Below are positions 35,275 to 44,064 of a DNA stretch of 64,000 bases, in pieces. The stretch comes from Bacillota bacterium. GTDB lineage: Bacteria; Bacillota; Clostridia; Acetivibrionales; DSM-2933. The position numbers were made by a program, and so were the translations under genes. A model generated the notes under the pieces. That model saw only the letters and a list, made by a program, of their open reading frames with translations. It had not been told where the DNA came from and did not search any database. Location of the stretch: the NCBI GenBank assembly GCA_023430975.1, contig JAEYYB010000146.1:1-64000 (forward strand). The letters are read 5' to 3'. Each line of letters begins with the position of its first letter. Positions within the stretch are counted from its first letter, which is position 1.

Positions 35275-38200
35275 ATGCCAAAACTTGAAACAATGGATGG
35301 TAATCAGGCTGCAGCCTATGCATCCTATGCCTTTACAGAGGTTGCAGCAATTTATCCCATCACGCCTTCATCTCCAATGGCTGAAGGTGTGGATGAATGG
35401 TCATCCCATGGAAAGACAAATATTTTCGGGCAGCAGGTGAAGGTTGTTGAGATGCAGTCGGAAGCCGGTGCTGCCGGTGCTATGCATGGTTCACTGCAGG
35501 CAGGAGCACTTACCACGACGTATACAGCTTCCCAAGGATTGCTTTTAATGATACCAAATCTCTATAAGATGTCCGGTGAGCTTTTGCCTGGTGTGCTGCA
35601 TGTTAGTGCAAGAGCAATTGCAACCCATGCATTATCAATATTTGGAGATCATCAGGATGTTATGGCATGCAGACAAACAGGTTCTGTGCTTCTGGCATCT
35701 TCAAATGTCCAGGAAGTTATGGATTTGGGATGTGTGGCTCACTTGTCAGCTATTAAGATGAGACTTCCTGTCATACATTTTTTTGATGGTTTCAGAACTT
35801 CCCATGAGTATCAAAAAATAAGCACTATAGACTATAAAGACCTTGAAAGTATTGTTGACATGAATGCAGTAAATGAGTTCAGGCAAAGAAGCTTAAATCC
35901 CGAACATCCTGTTGCCAGAGGAACGGCACAAAACCCTGATGTTTATTTTCAGGGAAGAGAGGTGCAGAATCCCTTTTTTGACAAAGCTCCTGAAATTGTT
36001 GAAAGCTGCATGAATGATATTGAGAAAATTACAGGACGAAAATATAGGCCCTTTGATTACTATGGTGCACCTGATGCTGAGTATGTTATTGTAGCTATGG
36101 GTTCTGCCTGTGACACAATTGATGAAACCGTTGATTATCTCATAAGTAAAGGTGAAAAGGTAGGATCGGTAAGAGTTCATCTATACAGGCCTTTTTCAAT
36201 AAAGCACTTCTTTAACGTGTTTCCTGGAAGTGCTAAAAAGATTGCTGTTCTTGACAGGACCAAGGAACCTGGAGCAACAGGTGAACCTTTATATTTGGAT
36301 GTTGTGAAAGCATTTGCAAACAGGGCAGAAAAGCCGTTGATCGTTGGCGGAAGGTATGGCTTGGGATCTAAGGATACAAGGCCTTCACAGATACTTGCGG
36401 TGTTTGAAAACTTGAAGAGTACGAGTCCGAAAGATAATTTTACAATTGGAATAGTTGATGATGTTACTAAAACTTCATTAAAGGAAACTGAGGATATCGA
36501 TACTTCTGGCAGAGGTACCATAAACTGTAAATTCTGGGGACTTGGTTCCGATGGTACTGTAGGTGCAAACAAAACTGCAATTAAAATCATCGGTGATAAA
36601 ACAAACCTCTACGCACAAGGGTATTTTTCTTATGACAGTAAGAAATCCGGCGGAACAACTGTATCCCACTTAAGATTCGGCAAAAATCCCATAAGATCTC
36701 CATACCTTGTTTATCAAGCTGATTATGTTGCATGCCACAACAAGTCTTTTATATATAACTATGATATTTTAAAAGGTTTAAAGCCCGGCGGTAAATTTGT
36801 GCTCAATTGTCCCTGGACAGGTAAGGAAATTGATGAGAACCTTCCTGGTTACCTCAAAAGAGCTATTTCCAAAAATAATATAGGTTTTTATGTAATAGAT
36901 GCTGTGAAAATTGCCGGAGAAGTAGGACTTGGAAACAGGATAAACATGGTAATGCAGTCGGCGTTTTTTAAGCTTGCCAATGTTATTCCCTATGAAGATG
37001 CTCTTAAGTATTTAAAGGAATCCATTGAAAAGACTTATGGAAAAAAGGGACAAAAGATTGTAGAAATGAACAAAGCGGCAGTTGACAAAGGATCTAATGC
37101 ACTTGTAAAGGTCGAGATTCCTCCTGATTGGGCTAATGCTATGGAAGAAACGGGAGTGGAAAAGGACGAACCTGAATTTGTTAAAAGAATACAGAGGAAG
37201 ATGGAGAAGCATGAGGGTGATGAGCTACCTGTAAGTGCGTTTTTGGGTATGGAGGATGGAACGTTTCCTCTTGGAACAACATCGTATGAAAAAAGAGGTA
37301 TTGCTGTTATGATACCTGAGTGGCAGATTGATAAATGCATTCAATGCGGTCAATGCTCCTATGTCTGTCCACATGCTACAATCCGTCTGTTCCTTTTAAA
37401 TGAAGAAGAACAGAATAGAGCTCCTGCGGCATTTAAAACCAAGGATGCTTCGGGTAAAGGAGTTGAAAGCTATAAACTGCGTGTTCAGGTTTCACCACTT
37501 GACTGTACAGGCTGCGGAAACTGTGCGGATGTATGCCCAACCAAAGAAAAAGCAATTATCATGAAGCCTGCTGAGCAGGAAATTGAAGCGGAAGCAGAAA
37601 ACTGGGAATTTGCAACAACCATTACTCCAAAAGAAAACCTTGTTGATAAATCCACTCTTAAAGGAAGCCAGCTTTTAAGGCCGCACCTTGAATTTAACGG
37701 TGCGTGCCCCGGTTGTGGAGAAACTCCGTATATAAGGCTATTAACACAGCTATATGGTGACAGGATGATGATTGCAAATGCTACCGGCTGCTCGTCAATA
37801 TGGAGTGCAAGTGCTCCTTCCATTTCATACTCCACCAATGCAGAAGGAAAAGGGCCTGCATGGGCTAACTCCCTTTTTGAAGACAATGCAGAATTTGGAT
37901 ATGGAATGTATCTAGGAGTAAGACAGATCAGGGAAAGGCTTAGGGATTTGATGAAACAGGGCTTGGATACCGATCTGGATCCTAAAATAAAGGAAGCTTT
38001 TAATCTCTGGATTACACATATGGAAGATGGAGAAGAGTCTAAAAAGACTACGGAAGTTGTGCTGGAAAGTATAAAGGATTATAAGGGAAGCCAAAGTAAA
38101 TTAATTAATGAGATAATTGAAAAGAAGGACTATCTTATAAAGAAATCATTCTGGATACTTGGTGGTGACGGATGGGCCTACGATATTGGTTATGGAGGAG

Positions 38201-38796
38201 TAGACCATGTTTTAGCATCAGGAGATGATGTTAACCTTTTTGTAATGGATACAGAGGTTTATTCCAATACAGGGGGGCAATCTTCAAAGGCTACACCAAC
38301 AGCGGCAGTAGCCAAGTTTGCTGCTTCAGGTAAAAAAATAAGGAAAAAGGACTTAGGTCTGATGGCAATGAGTTATGGTTATGTTTATGTGGCACAGATT
38401 GCCATGGGAGCTAACATGAACCATACCATAAAAGCCATCTCTGAAGCTGAAAAATATAAGGGACCATCTCTTATAATTGCATATGCTCCCTGTGTGAATC
38501 ATGGAATAAAAACAGGCATGGGAACTAGTATATTCCAGGAAAAAAGAGCAGTGGAGTCAGGTTACTGGCATCTCTTTAGATATAATCCGCTATTGAAGGA
38601 CGAAGGCAAAAATCCATTCTCACTTGATTCCAAAGAGCCGACTAAGCCGTTTAAAGAGTTTATAAACAGTGAGATAAGGTATTCTCAGCTTATGAACGTA
38701 TTCCCCGATATAGCAGGAGAGATGTTTGATATAGCTGAAATCCACGCAAAGGACAGATTTGAAAGATATAAGAAAATGTGGGAGAATGGAGTGTAA
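35275..38796 (+). CDS. nifJ: Pyruvate:ferredoxin (flavodoxin) oxidoreductase, single-chain
   Basis: 1173 residues, the usual length of the homodimeric enzyme, which converts pyruvate and CoA to acetyl-CoA, CO2 and reduced ferredoxin in the cytoplasm. Domains in order: N-terminal TPP/pyruvate-binding (YPITPSSPMAEGVDEW), the gamma-like domain, the 4Fe-4S ferredoxin domain with CIQCGQCSYVCP and CTGCGNCADVCP, and the TPP-binding beta-like domain with CPGCGETPY and GDGWAYDIGYGG...DTEVYSNTGGQ. AAGGAG precedes the ATG. It is monocistronic here: a strong hairpin lies 42 bases after the stop. A central enzyme of clostridial fermentation. Confidence 0.97.
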   Translation: MPKLETMDGNQAAAYASYAFTEVAAIYPITPSSPMAEGVDEWSSHGKTNIFGQQVKVVEMQSEAGAAGAMHGSLQAGALTTTYTASQGLLLMIPNLYKMSGELLPGVLHVSARAIATHALSIFGDHQDVMACRQTGSVLLASSNVQEVMDLGCVAHLSAIKMRLPVIHFFDGFRTSHEYQKISTIDYKDLESIVDMNAVNEFRQRSLNPEHPVARGTAQNPDVYFQGREVQNPFFDKAPEIVESCMNDIEKITGRKYRPFDYYGAPDAEYVIVAMGSACDTIDETVDYLISKGEKVGSVRVHLYRPFSIKHFFNVFPGSAKKIAVLDRTKEPGATGEPLYLDVVKAFANRAEKPLIVGGRYGLGSKDTRPSQILAVFENLKSTSPKDNFTIGIVDDVTKTSLKETEDIDTSGRGTINCKFWGLGSDGTVGANKTAIKIIGDKTNLYAQGYFSYDSKKSGGTTVSHLRFGKNPIRSPYLVYQADYVACHNKSFIYNYDILKGLKPGGKFVLNCPWTGKEIDENLPGYLKRAISKNNIGFYVIDAVKIAGEVGLGNRINMVMQSAFFKLANVIPYEDALKYLKESIEKTYGKKGQKIVEMNKAAVDKGSNALVKVEIPPDWANAMEETGVEKDEPEFVKRIQRKMEKHEGDELPVSAFLGMEDGTFPLGTTSYEKRGIAVMIPEWQIDKCIQCGQCSYVCPHATIRLFLLNEEEQNRAPAAFKTKDASGKGVESYKLRVQVSPLDCTGCGNCADVCPTKEKAIIMKPAEQEIEAEAENWEFATTITPKENLVDKSTLKGSQLLRPHLEFNGACPGCGETPYIRLLTQLYGDRMMIANATGCSSIWSASAPSISYSTNAEGKGPAWANSLFEDNAEFGYGMYLGVRQIRERLRDLMKQGLDTDLDPKIKEAFNLWITHMEDGEESKKTTEVVLESIKDYKGSQSKLINEIIEKKDYLIKKSFWILGGDGWAYDIGYGGVDHVLASGDDVNLFVMDTEVYSNTGGQSSKATPTAAVAKFAASGKKIRKKDLGLMAMSYGYVYVAQIAMGANMNHTIKAISEAEKYKGPSLIIAYAPCVNHGIKTGMGTSIFQEKRAVESGYWHLFRYNPLLKDEGKNPFSLDSKEPTKPFKEFINSEIRYSQLMNVFPDIAGEMFDIAEIHAKDRFERYKKMWENGV

Positions 38797-38823
38797 ATTG
38801 TAACAAAATCACTTGCTATTTAT

Positions 38824-38882
38824 GCAACCTTGATTGTTGTCCAGGAAATTATGGTGTAGAATACACCATAATTTCCTGGACA
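38824..38882. repeat. Palindromic repeat family 1, full copy
   Basis: GCAACCTTGATTGT is followed by a perfect 21-bp inverted repeat (38838-38858 and 38862-38882) with a 3-base loop, centred on ATGGTGTA and TACACCAT. It lies 28 bases after nifJ. A near-identical copy in the opposite orientation is at 39248-39309. Confidence 0.8.
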
Positions 38883-38889
38883 TAAAAAT

Positions 38890-38927
38890 AACAGCCTCGG
38901 AACAATAAAGTTCGAGGCTGTTGTTTT
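38890..38927. terminator. Bidirectional terminator between nifJ and the DUF3787 gene
   Basis: AACAGCCTCGGAAC pairs with GTTCGAGGCTGTT across a 6-base loop, with T-runs on both sides (TTGTTTT rightward, ATTTTTA leftward). It serves converging transcripts. Confidence 0.85.
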
Positions 38928-38933
38928 AACGCA

Positions 38934-39101
38934 TCATTTTTCATTTGAATCAACATGTTCCTTGGAATTGCGTACTTGTATGTCACTTGGAAGCGTTACG
39001 CAAGAATCGGATTTAACCGCTTCAATGTTAGCCCATGCTGCTGTATCGTGTTTTTCTATCGGCTGATTTGGATTGGTTCTTTTTGTAAGTTTTTTGTCCA
39101 T
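38934..39101 (-). CDS. DUF3787 small protein
   Basis: A 55-residue protein (MDKKLTKRTNPNQPIEKH..., then DTAAWANIEAVKSDSCVTLP) preceded by GGAGGG. The PIEKHDTAAWANIE block is the hallmark of DUF3787, small clostridial proteins of unknown role. It converges on nifJ and is bracketed by two inverted copies of repeat family 1. Confidence 0.8.
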   Translation of the reverse strand: MDKKLTKRTNPNQPIEKHDTAAWANIEAVKSDSCVTLPSDIQVRNSKEHVDSNEK

Positions 39102-39247
39102 ATAAATCCCTCCAAGGCTTATTTTTTACTATTTATATTAATTTATTCAAATGTATTGACATAAAGGGATTTGTAATATAAAATATCCAAATAGATTAAA
39201 AAATTAATCAGAATACTATTAAAAATTCCTAACGGGATTATTTTTTT

Positions 39248-39309
39248 AATGTCTAGGAAATTATGGTGTATCCTACACCACAATTTCTCACGACGACAAT
39301 CAAGGTTGC
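39248..39309. repeat. Palindromic repeat family 1, inverted copy
   Basis: Starting AATGTCTAGGAAATTATGG and ending CAATCAAGGTTGC, this is the reverse complement of 38824-38882 with only a few differences. Its central palindrome has two or three mismatches. Confidence 0.8.
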
Positions 39310-39328
39310 AAAATCGCAAGCGATTTTG
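39309..39328 (+). promoter_or_regulatory. Short perfect hairpin in the guaB leader
   Basis: CAAAATCGC and GCGATTTTG pair across AA. It ends 27 bases before the guaB-like ATG. There is no T-run, so it is more likely an operator or an RNA-stability hairpin than a terminator. Confidence 0.4.
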
Positions 39329-39355
39329 ATATAAATACTAAGGAGTGATAAGAAA

Positions 39356-40864
39356 ATGGCTTTTTTCTACAATGAGCCTTCGAGAACTTTTAATGAATAT
39401 CTTCTCATACCTAATCTGACAAGAAAAGATTGCATACCTGAAAATGTTAAACTGAAAACTCCAATTGCTAAATTTAAAAAGGGTGAAGAACCAAGTCTCC
39501 AGATGAATATTCCTATAGTATCTGCCATAATGCAGGCTGTATCGGATAACAATGTTGCGGTTGCTTTGGCAAGATGCGGAGGACTTTCATTTATTTTTGG
39601 TTCTCAATCGATAGAATCACAGTGCAGCATGGTAAGGCGAGTAAAAAAATATAAGGCAGGTTTTGTTTTAAGTGATGCAAATATTACCCCTGAAAGTTCT
39701 TTAAGGGAAGTTCTTAAAATAATAGAAAGAACAGGGCATTCTACTATTGCAGTCACACATGACGGTACGCCTACCGGAAGACTTGAAGGGATTCTGACAA
39801 GCAGAGATTATCGCTTAAGCAGATGCAGTCTTGATGAAAAGGTTAAAGAATTTATGACACCGTTTTCACAGTTAATATATGGAAAAGACGGTATAAGCCT
39901 TAAAGAGGCAAATGATATAATATGGGAAAACAAGCTTAATTGTCTTCCAATTGTTGATAATAAGCAAAACCTTGTTTATCTCGTTTTCAGAAAGGATTAT
40001 GATTCCCATAAGGAAAACCCCAATGAGCTTTTAGACAAGAATAAAAGTTTGATGGTAGGTGCCGGAATTAACACAAAGGATTATAAAGACAGGGTTCCTG
40101 CACTGGTAGAAGCGGGAGTGGATATCCTGTGTATTGATTCATCGGATGGATATACCGAATGGCAGGGGGAGACCTTAAAATGGATTAAGGAAACCTTCAA
40201 AGGAGAAGTTAAAGTTGGCGGCGGTAATGTTGTAGATAAAGAAGGATTTTTGTACCTTGTGGAATGCGGTGCCGATTTTGTCAAAGTTGGTATAGGCGGC
40301 GGTTCCATATGTATTACAAGAGAACAAAAAGGTATCGGAAGAGGTCAGGCGACATCTCTTATAGAGGTTGCAGCAGCAAGGGATGAATACTTCCAAAAAA
40401 CCGGTATTTATATTCCTTTGTGCTCTGACGGCGGAATAGTTCATGATTACCATATTACTTTATCATTGGCAATGGGTGCAGATTTTGTAATGATGGGTAG
40501 ATACTTTGCAAGGTTTGATGAAAGCCCTACACAAAAGCTTATGGTTGGTAACAATTATGTTAAGGAGTACTGGGGAGAAGGCTCAAAGCGTGCCCGCAAC
40601 TGGGAAAGATATGACTTAGGAGGAAGCCAGAAGCTTTCTTTTGAAGAGGGTGTAGATTCCTATGTTCCTTATGCAGGTAAATTAAAGGATAATCTTGATA
40701 TTACCCTTCACAAGATTAAGTCAACAATGTGCAACTGCGGATCAACCTCAATAGATGAGTTCCAGAGGACTGCAAGGCTTACGCTGGTGTCATCAACCAG
40801 TATAATTGAGGGTGGAGCTCATGACGTTATTCTTAAGGAGCAAAACATGTTTGCTAATGGATAA
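39356..40864 (+). CDS. guaB: Inosine-5'-monophosphate dehydrogenase, divergent form
   Basis: 502 residues, oxidising IMP to XMP with NAD in guanine nucleotide synthesis. An alpha/beta barrel is interrupted by two CBS domains (about 95-230). The catalytic Cys lies in the loop GIGGGSICITREQKGIGRGQ (near residue 322), followed by a distinct flap region (SKRARNWERYD). The N-terminus (FYNEPSRTFNEYLLIP) and the charge of the flap resemble the protist-like bacterial IMPDHs more than the common GuaB. AAGGAGTG precedes the ATG. A canonical guaB may exist elsewhere in the genome. Confidence 0.9.
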   Translation: MAFFYNEPSRTFNEYLLIPNLTRKDCIPENVKLKTPIAKFKKGEEPSLQMNIPIVSAIMQAVSDNNVAVALARCGGLSFIFGSQSIESQCSMVRRVKKYKAGFVLSDANITPESSLREVLKIIERTGHSTIAVTHDGTPTGRLEGILTSRDYRLSRCSLDEKVKEFMTPFSQLIYGKDGISLKEANDIIWENKLNCLPIVDNKQNLVYLVFRKDYDSHKENPNELLDKNKSLMVGAGINTKDYKDRVPALVEAGVDILCIDSSDGYTEWQGETLKWIKETFKGEVKVGGGNVVDKEGFLYLVECGADFVKVGIGGGSICITREQKGIGRGQATSLIEVAAARDEYFQKTGIYIPLCSDGGIVHDYHITLSLAMGADFVMMGRYFARFDESPTQKLMVGNNYVKEYWGEGSKRARNWERYDLGGSQKLSFEEGVDSYVPYAGKLKDNLDITLHKIKSTMCNCGSTSIDEFQRTARLTLVSSTSIIEGGAHDVILKEQNMFANG

Positions 40865-41204
40865 TTATTTGTTAACATAATGATGTTTTTATAAGAGGGC
40901 TATTGTAAAATAATTATTTATAAGGTTATTTTGCATTAGCTTTTTTCTTTGAAAATTATTCTGTATAAGTTTGGTTTGATTCGGTGAAAAAATTGATATC
41001 ACTATAAAGTATGTTTTAGCTTGGTATGCCATTAATAGTACAAAAAAATTAGATTCGCTATAAAATAAATGGTATAAAATAAAAATCCAGTATAAAGAAT
41101 GATGCATAAATATCCGATAAGAATTTAGTAACTACTTAATAAAATGAATTAAGAAATATACCTTTGAAAGAGCCAATAATATTCTAAAGGCTGGTTTTAA
41201 TTAG
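40865..41204 (+). other. AT-rich intergenic stretch
   Basis: 340 bases between guaB and the DUF2294 gene. It has two loosely repeated segments (GATTCGGTGAAAAAATTGAT and AGATTCGCTATAAAATAAAT) and a weak AGCC/GGCT hairpin near 41170-41195. No gene or clear promoter seen. Confidence 0.4.
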
Positions 41205-41570
41205 ATGATAAAAAGACAACTAGAGGCCAAAATAAGTGATGCAGTAAGTAAATTTGAAACTGAGGTTTACGGAAAGGGGCCAAAATCCATCAGGACAATC
41301 ATCGTTCAAGATCTTGTAATAATTCGAACAAGGAGTATAATAAGTTTTGCTCAGCGTAAAATTGCTGAGAATATTGAAGGCATAAAACAAATAAAGGAGT
41401 TTAAAGTAACTCAATTTGAAGCGACAAAAGATTATCTTACAAACCTTATTATAAAAATTGTGAATTGTGATGTTAAAAGTTCACATTATGAGACAAGTAC
41501 TAAAACTGGAGAAAATCTAATTATACTTGCAATGACAGAGAATATAGAAGAAAAATTAACTGTAAGATAA
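41205..41570 (+). CDS. DUF2294 family protein
   Basis: 121 residues. The pattern KRQLEAKISDAVSKFETEVY, KGPKSIRTIIVQDLVIIR and STKTGENLIILAMTE is that of DUF2294, small cytoplasmic proteins common in Firmicutes whose function is not established. The ribosome binding site is weak. It stands alone, far from the next gene. Confidence 0.8.
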   Translation: MIKRQLEAKISDAVSKFETEVYGKGPKSIRTIIVQDLVIIRTRSIISFAQRKIAENIEGIKQIKEFKVTQFEATKDYLTNLIIKIVNCDVKSSHYETSTKTGENLIILAMTENIEEKLTVR

Positions 41571-41659
41571 TGGGGGTATACTAAAGTGTGCATTGATAAA
41601 TAAGCATATAACTGATAATATGCAAATATTTTAAGTCCCAATTATAAATTTAATATAAG

Positions 41660-41760
41660 ATAGAGGGTGCTTTTGAAAAGGCAAATATGCTAGTTCAATG
41701 CATACCGTAATTCTCTTAATAGCGGTTGACTTTGTGAAAGGTTAAGTAATGCTAGTCACA
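41660..41760 (+). ncRNA. Candidate structured leader of the Che-Rsb cluster, class unknown
   Basis: About 100 bases with several possible helices: TATGC with GCATA (about 41686-41705), CCG...CGG (41705-41725) and TTGACTTT with AAAGGTTAA (41726-41745), followed at once by a very strong terminator hairpin. Aptamer-like structure plus terminator, 320 bases before a 15-gene operon, is the layout of a riboswitch or attenuator. GGCAAA at 41680 recalls c-di-GMP-I riboswitches, but the other conserved parts are missing. Confidence 0.35.
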
Positions 41761-41763
41761 TGT

Positions 41764-41832
41764 AGGCCAATATTATTAACATGATATAAAAGAATGTATA
41801 TTTATATTATGTTAATAATATTGGCCTTTTAT
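41764..41832 (+). terminator. Very stable terminator or attenuator hairpin
   Basis: A perfect 19-bp stem (41764-41782 with 41809-41827; AGGCCAATATTATTAAC...) extends by about 8 more pairs to a 10-base loop and is followed by CCTTTTATT. It may end an upstream transcript or act as the switch of the leader before it. The rest of 41833-42080 holds nothing clear. Confidence 0.75.
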
Positions 41833-42080
41833 TATTTCTTATTGGTTTATCCAAGTAATACCGGCAACTAGGTTTAATTGTAATCATTTACTTTCTTGTA
41901 CTGGTCAAATATTAAAATGAGTTAGATATAATGTGGCCCAGCCTTGTTGTTTTCTTTTATAATTCTTTCAATATAATTTTGAGGAGACAATCAAGTTTAT
42001 ATAAGTATGGGTGTCTTTAAGTGCAGTATTTGAAGTTGGTAAATACTTTCAAAAATCAAAAAACTGGAGGTATGAATTTT

Positions 42081-44045
42081 ATGGAAAAAAGACTTGCAAA
42101 GCCTACTGCTACATCAAGAGCTTCAACAGCTAGTGAAAAAGGGATTGAACAAAACTTGGCACAAAATAATGCTAATGATATTGAAAAGAAGAGAGAGTTG
42201 GCTAAAAAGCAGGCACAGGAGAAAGTAAAAGCCAGAACCCTAGCAAAACAGCAGCAGATGGCGGAGAGAATTGCTGTAACTACAGAACAGCTTGCGTCAG
42301 GTATTGAAGAATCCAGCAATGCTGCAAGAGAACTAAGTGCAACAATGAGTCAGATAGGAACAGGTGCAAATGAGGCATCATCAGCTGCTGAAGAATCCAG
42401 AGCTGCTATTAACCAGATTGATAAGACTTCAGTGGTAGCTGACAAGAGGGCAAAGGAATCCCTACAAAAAGTCGATGATGCACAAATTTTAATAAAAACA
42501 ACATCAAATGATATTGAGCAGTTAATAAGAGGAATTAAGGAATCTGCGGATACCAACCTTGAGTCTGTTAAACTGATTACCGAGCTGGAAAAGCAGTCAG
42601 ATGAGATTGGTAACATAGTACAGGCAGTAGTAAGGATTGCAGACCAAACAAACCTTCTTGCACTAAATGCAGCCATAGAAGCGGCAAGAGCAGGAGAACA
42701 CGGGAGAGGGTTTGCTGTAGTTGCCGACGAGGTCAGGAACTTGGCTGAGATATCTGAAAAATCTGCCAGAGACATAAGAGAACTCGTAAGCGACATACAA
42801 AATAATGTCAAGGTTGTGGTTGTTGACATTGAATCAGCCGGTAAATCTGCAAATGAAGAGGTTGAAAAGGCAAAAAAGGTTACATCAGATCTTATAAAGA
42901 TAAATGAGGAAGTAGTTATAGTACAGAATGGCGTTAAGGAAGTTGCACAGAATGCTGTTGATGCCAATAAAGGTGCTGGTGAATTTTTAGGGATTGCAGA
43001 GCAGGTAGCTGCAGCAGCAGAACAGCAAAGCAGTGCGGCAGAAGAGATTGACAAGTCTCTTTCGGAGCAGAACAAAGCATTTGAGGAGCTGAATGTGGCA
43101 GCTTCAGAACTTGCTCAAATGGCTGAAGAGCTTAAGGTATCCACTGATGCACAGAAATCCTCAGAGACTTTGGCAGCAGCCGCTGAAGAGCTATCAGCAA
43201 ATGTTGAGGAAGCAAATGCATTATCCAGTCAGATAATGAGTGCTATGACACAGATATCTTCAGGAGCAGCCACTCAAAGTGAGTTAACTGAAAAAGCAGC
43301 GTCACTAGCAGATAGGCTTGCTGTAGCAGCCAAGCAGATGAGTGAAATAGCAACAGAGTCAGGTGAAAAAGTCACTGAGCTTAGGAAGCTTTTGGAAGAT
43401 AATAAAATATCAGTTGACAACCTTATTGATGGTATAACATCTGCTGCACAGTCCAGTACTGTAGCAGCCAAGAACATCAAGAACCTTGAGGAAACAACCA
43501 GAAAGATTGACAAAATTGTAGATGCCATTGTAAATGTCACTATTCAAACAAACATGCTTGCAGTAAACGGTTCAATAGAAGCTGCTCGTGCAGGAGAATT
43601 CGGAAGAGGATTCTCAGTGGTTGCCGGTGACATAAGAACACTGGCAAATGAGTCGGCAGAGAATACCGATAAGATCAAAGATCTTGTTAGAGGAATTCAA
43701 AGCCAGATTCTAAGGGTATCATCAGATATTGAGTTATCAAGCAAAACCACATTTTCTGAGGTGGAAAAAGCTAAGAAGATAACTGTTGATTTAACCAAGG
43801 TTGAAGAAAACATGACAGCTATACTTTCAGGTGTATATGAGGTAGGTAAGGGAGCCGGTGAATCAATGGTGGCACTTGAGCAGGCGAGGAAGGGTGTTGA
43901 TCAGATTGCAGCAGCAGCACAGGAAGCCTCAAAGGCCTCTAATGAAGCTTCAAATGCAGCATCTGAACAGTCAAGAGGTATGCAGGAGCTGGCAGAAGCC
44001 ATAGAGGAAATATCAAGCTTGGCTGATGAATTACAAAACATGTAA
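42081..44045 (+). CDS. Soluble chemoreceptor with two MCP signalling hairpins
   Basis: The ATG at 42081 is 10 bases from GGAGG and is preferred over the one at 42072; 654 residues. There is no signal peptide, membrane helix or sensor domain. Two complete MCP signalling tips are present: QTNLLALNAAIEAARAGEHG near residue 190 and QTNMLAVNGSIEAARAGEFG near 490, each flanked by long heptad coiled coils with possible methylation sites. Normal receptors have one tip per chain. It would form a cytoplasmic array with the triple-CheW protein encoded 19 bases later. The N-terminus is a highly charged KKRELAKKQAQEK stretch. Confidence 0.85.
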   Translation: MEKRLAKPTATSRASTASEKGIEQNLAQNNANDIEKKRELAKKQAQEKVKARTLAKQQQMAERIAVTTEQLASGIEESSNAARELSATMSQIGTGANEASSAAEESRAAINQIDKTSVVADKRAKESLQKVDDAQILIKTTSNDIEQLIRGIKESADTNLESVKLITELEKQSDEIGNIVQAVVRIADQTNLLALNAAIEAARAGEHGRGFAVVADEVRNLAEISEKSARDIRELVSDIQNNVKVVVVDIESAGKSANEEVEKAKKVTSDLIKINEEVVIVQNGVKEVAQNAVDANKGAGEFLGIAEQVAAAAEQQSSAAEEIDKSLSEQNKAFEELNVAASELAQMAEELKVSTDAQKSSETLAAAAEELSANVEEANALSSQIMSAMTQISSGAATQSELTEKAASLADRLAVAAKQMSEIATESGEKVTELRKLLEDNKISVDNLIDGITSAAQSSTVAAKNIKNLEETTRKIDKIVDAIVNVTIQTNMLAVNGSIEAARAGEFGRGFSVVAGDIRTLANESAENTDKIKDLVRGIQSQILRVSSDIELSSKTTFSEVEKAKKITVDLTKVEENMTAILSGVYEVGKGAGESMVALEQARKGVDQIAAAAQEASKASNEASNAASEQSRGMQELAEAIEEISSLADELQNM

Positions 44046-44064
44046 TGGAATGGGGGGGATAGCA

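Noticed and set aside
41660..41760. c-di-GMP-I riboswitch
   Set aside because: GGCAAA is present, but the conserved GACGCAAAGC segment and the second-hairpin consensus are missing; kept only as an unclassified leader.
42350..43075. Long antisense frame opposite the MCP gene (241 codons)
   Set aside because: Ser/Ala-rich shadow created by the coiled-coil codon pattern of the MCP; the sense strand carries the clear motifs.
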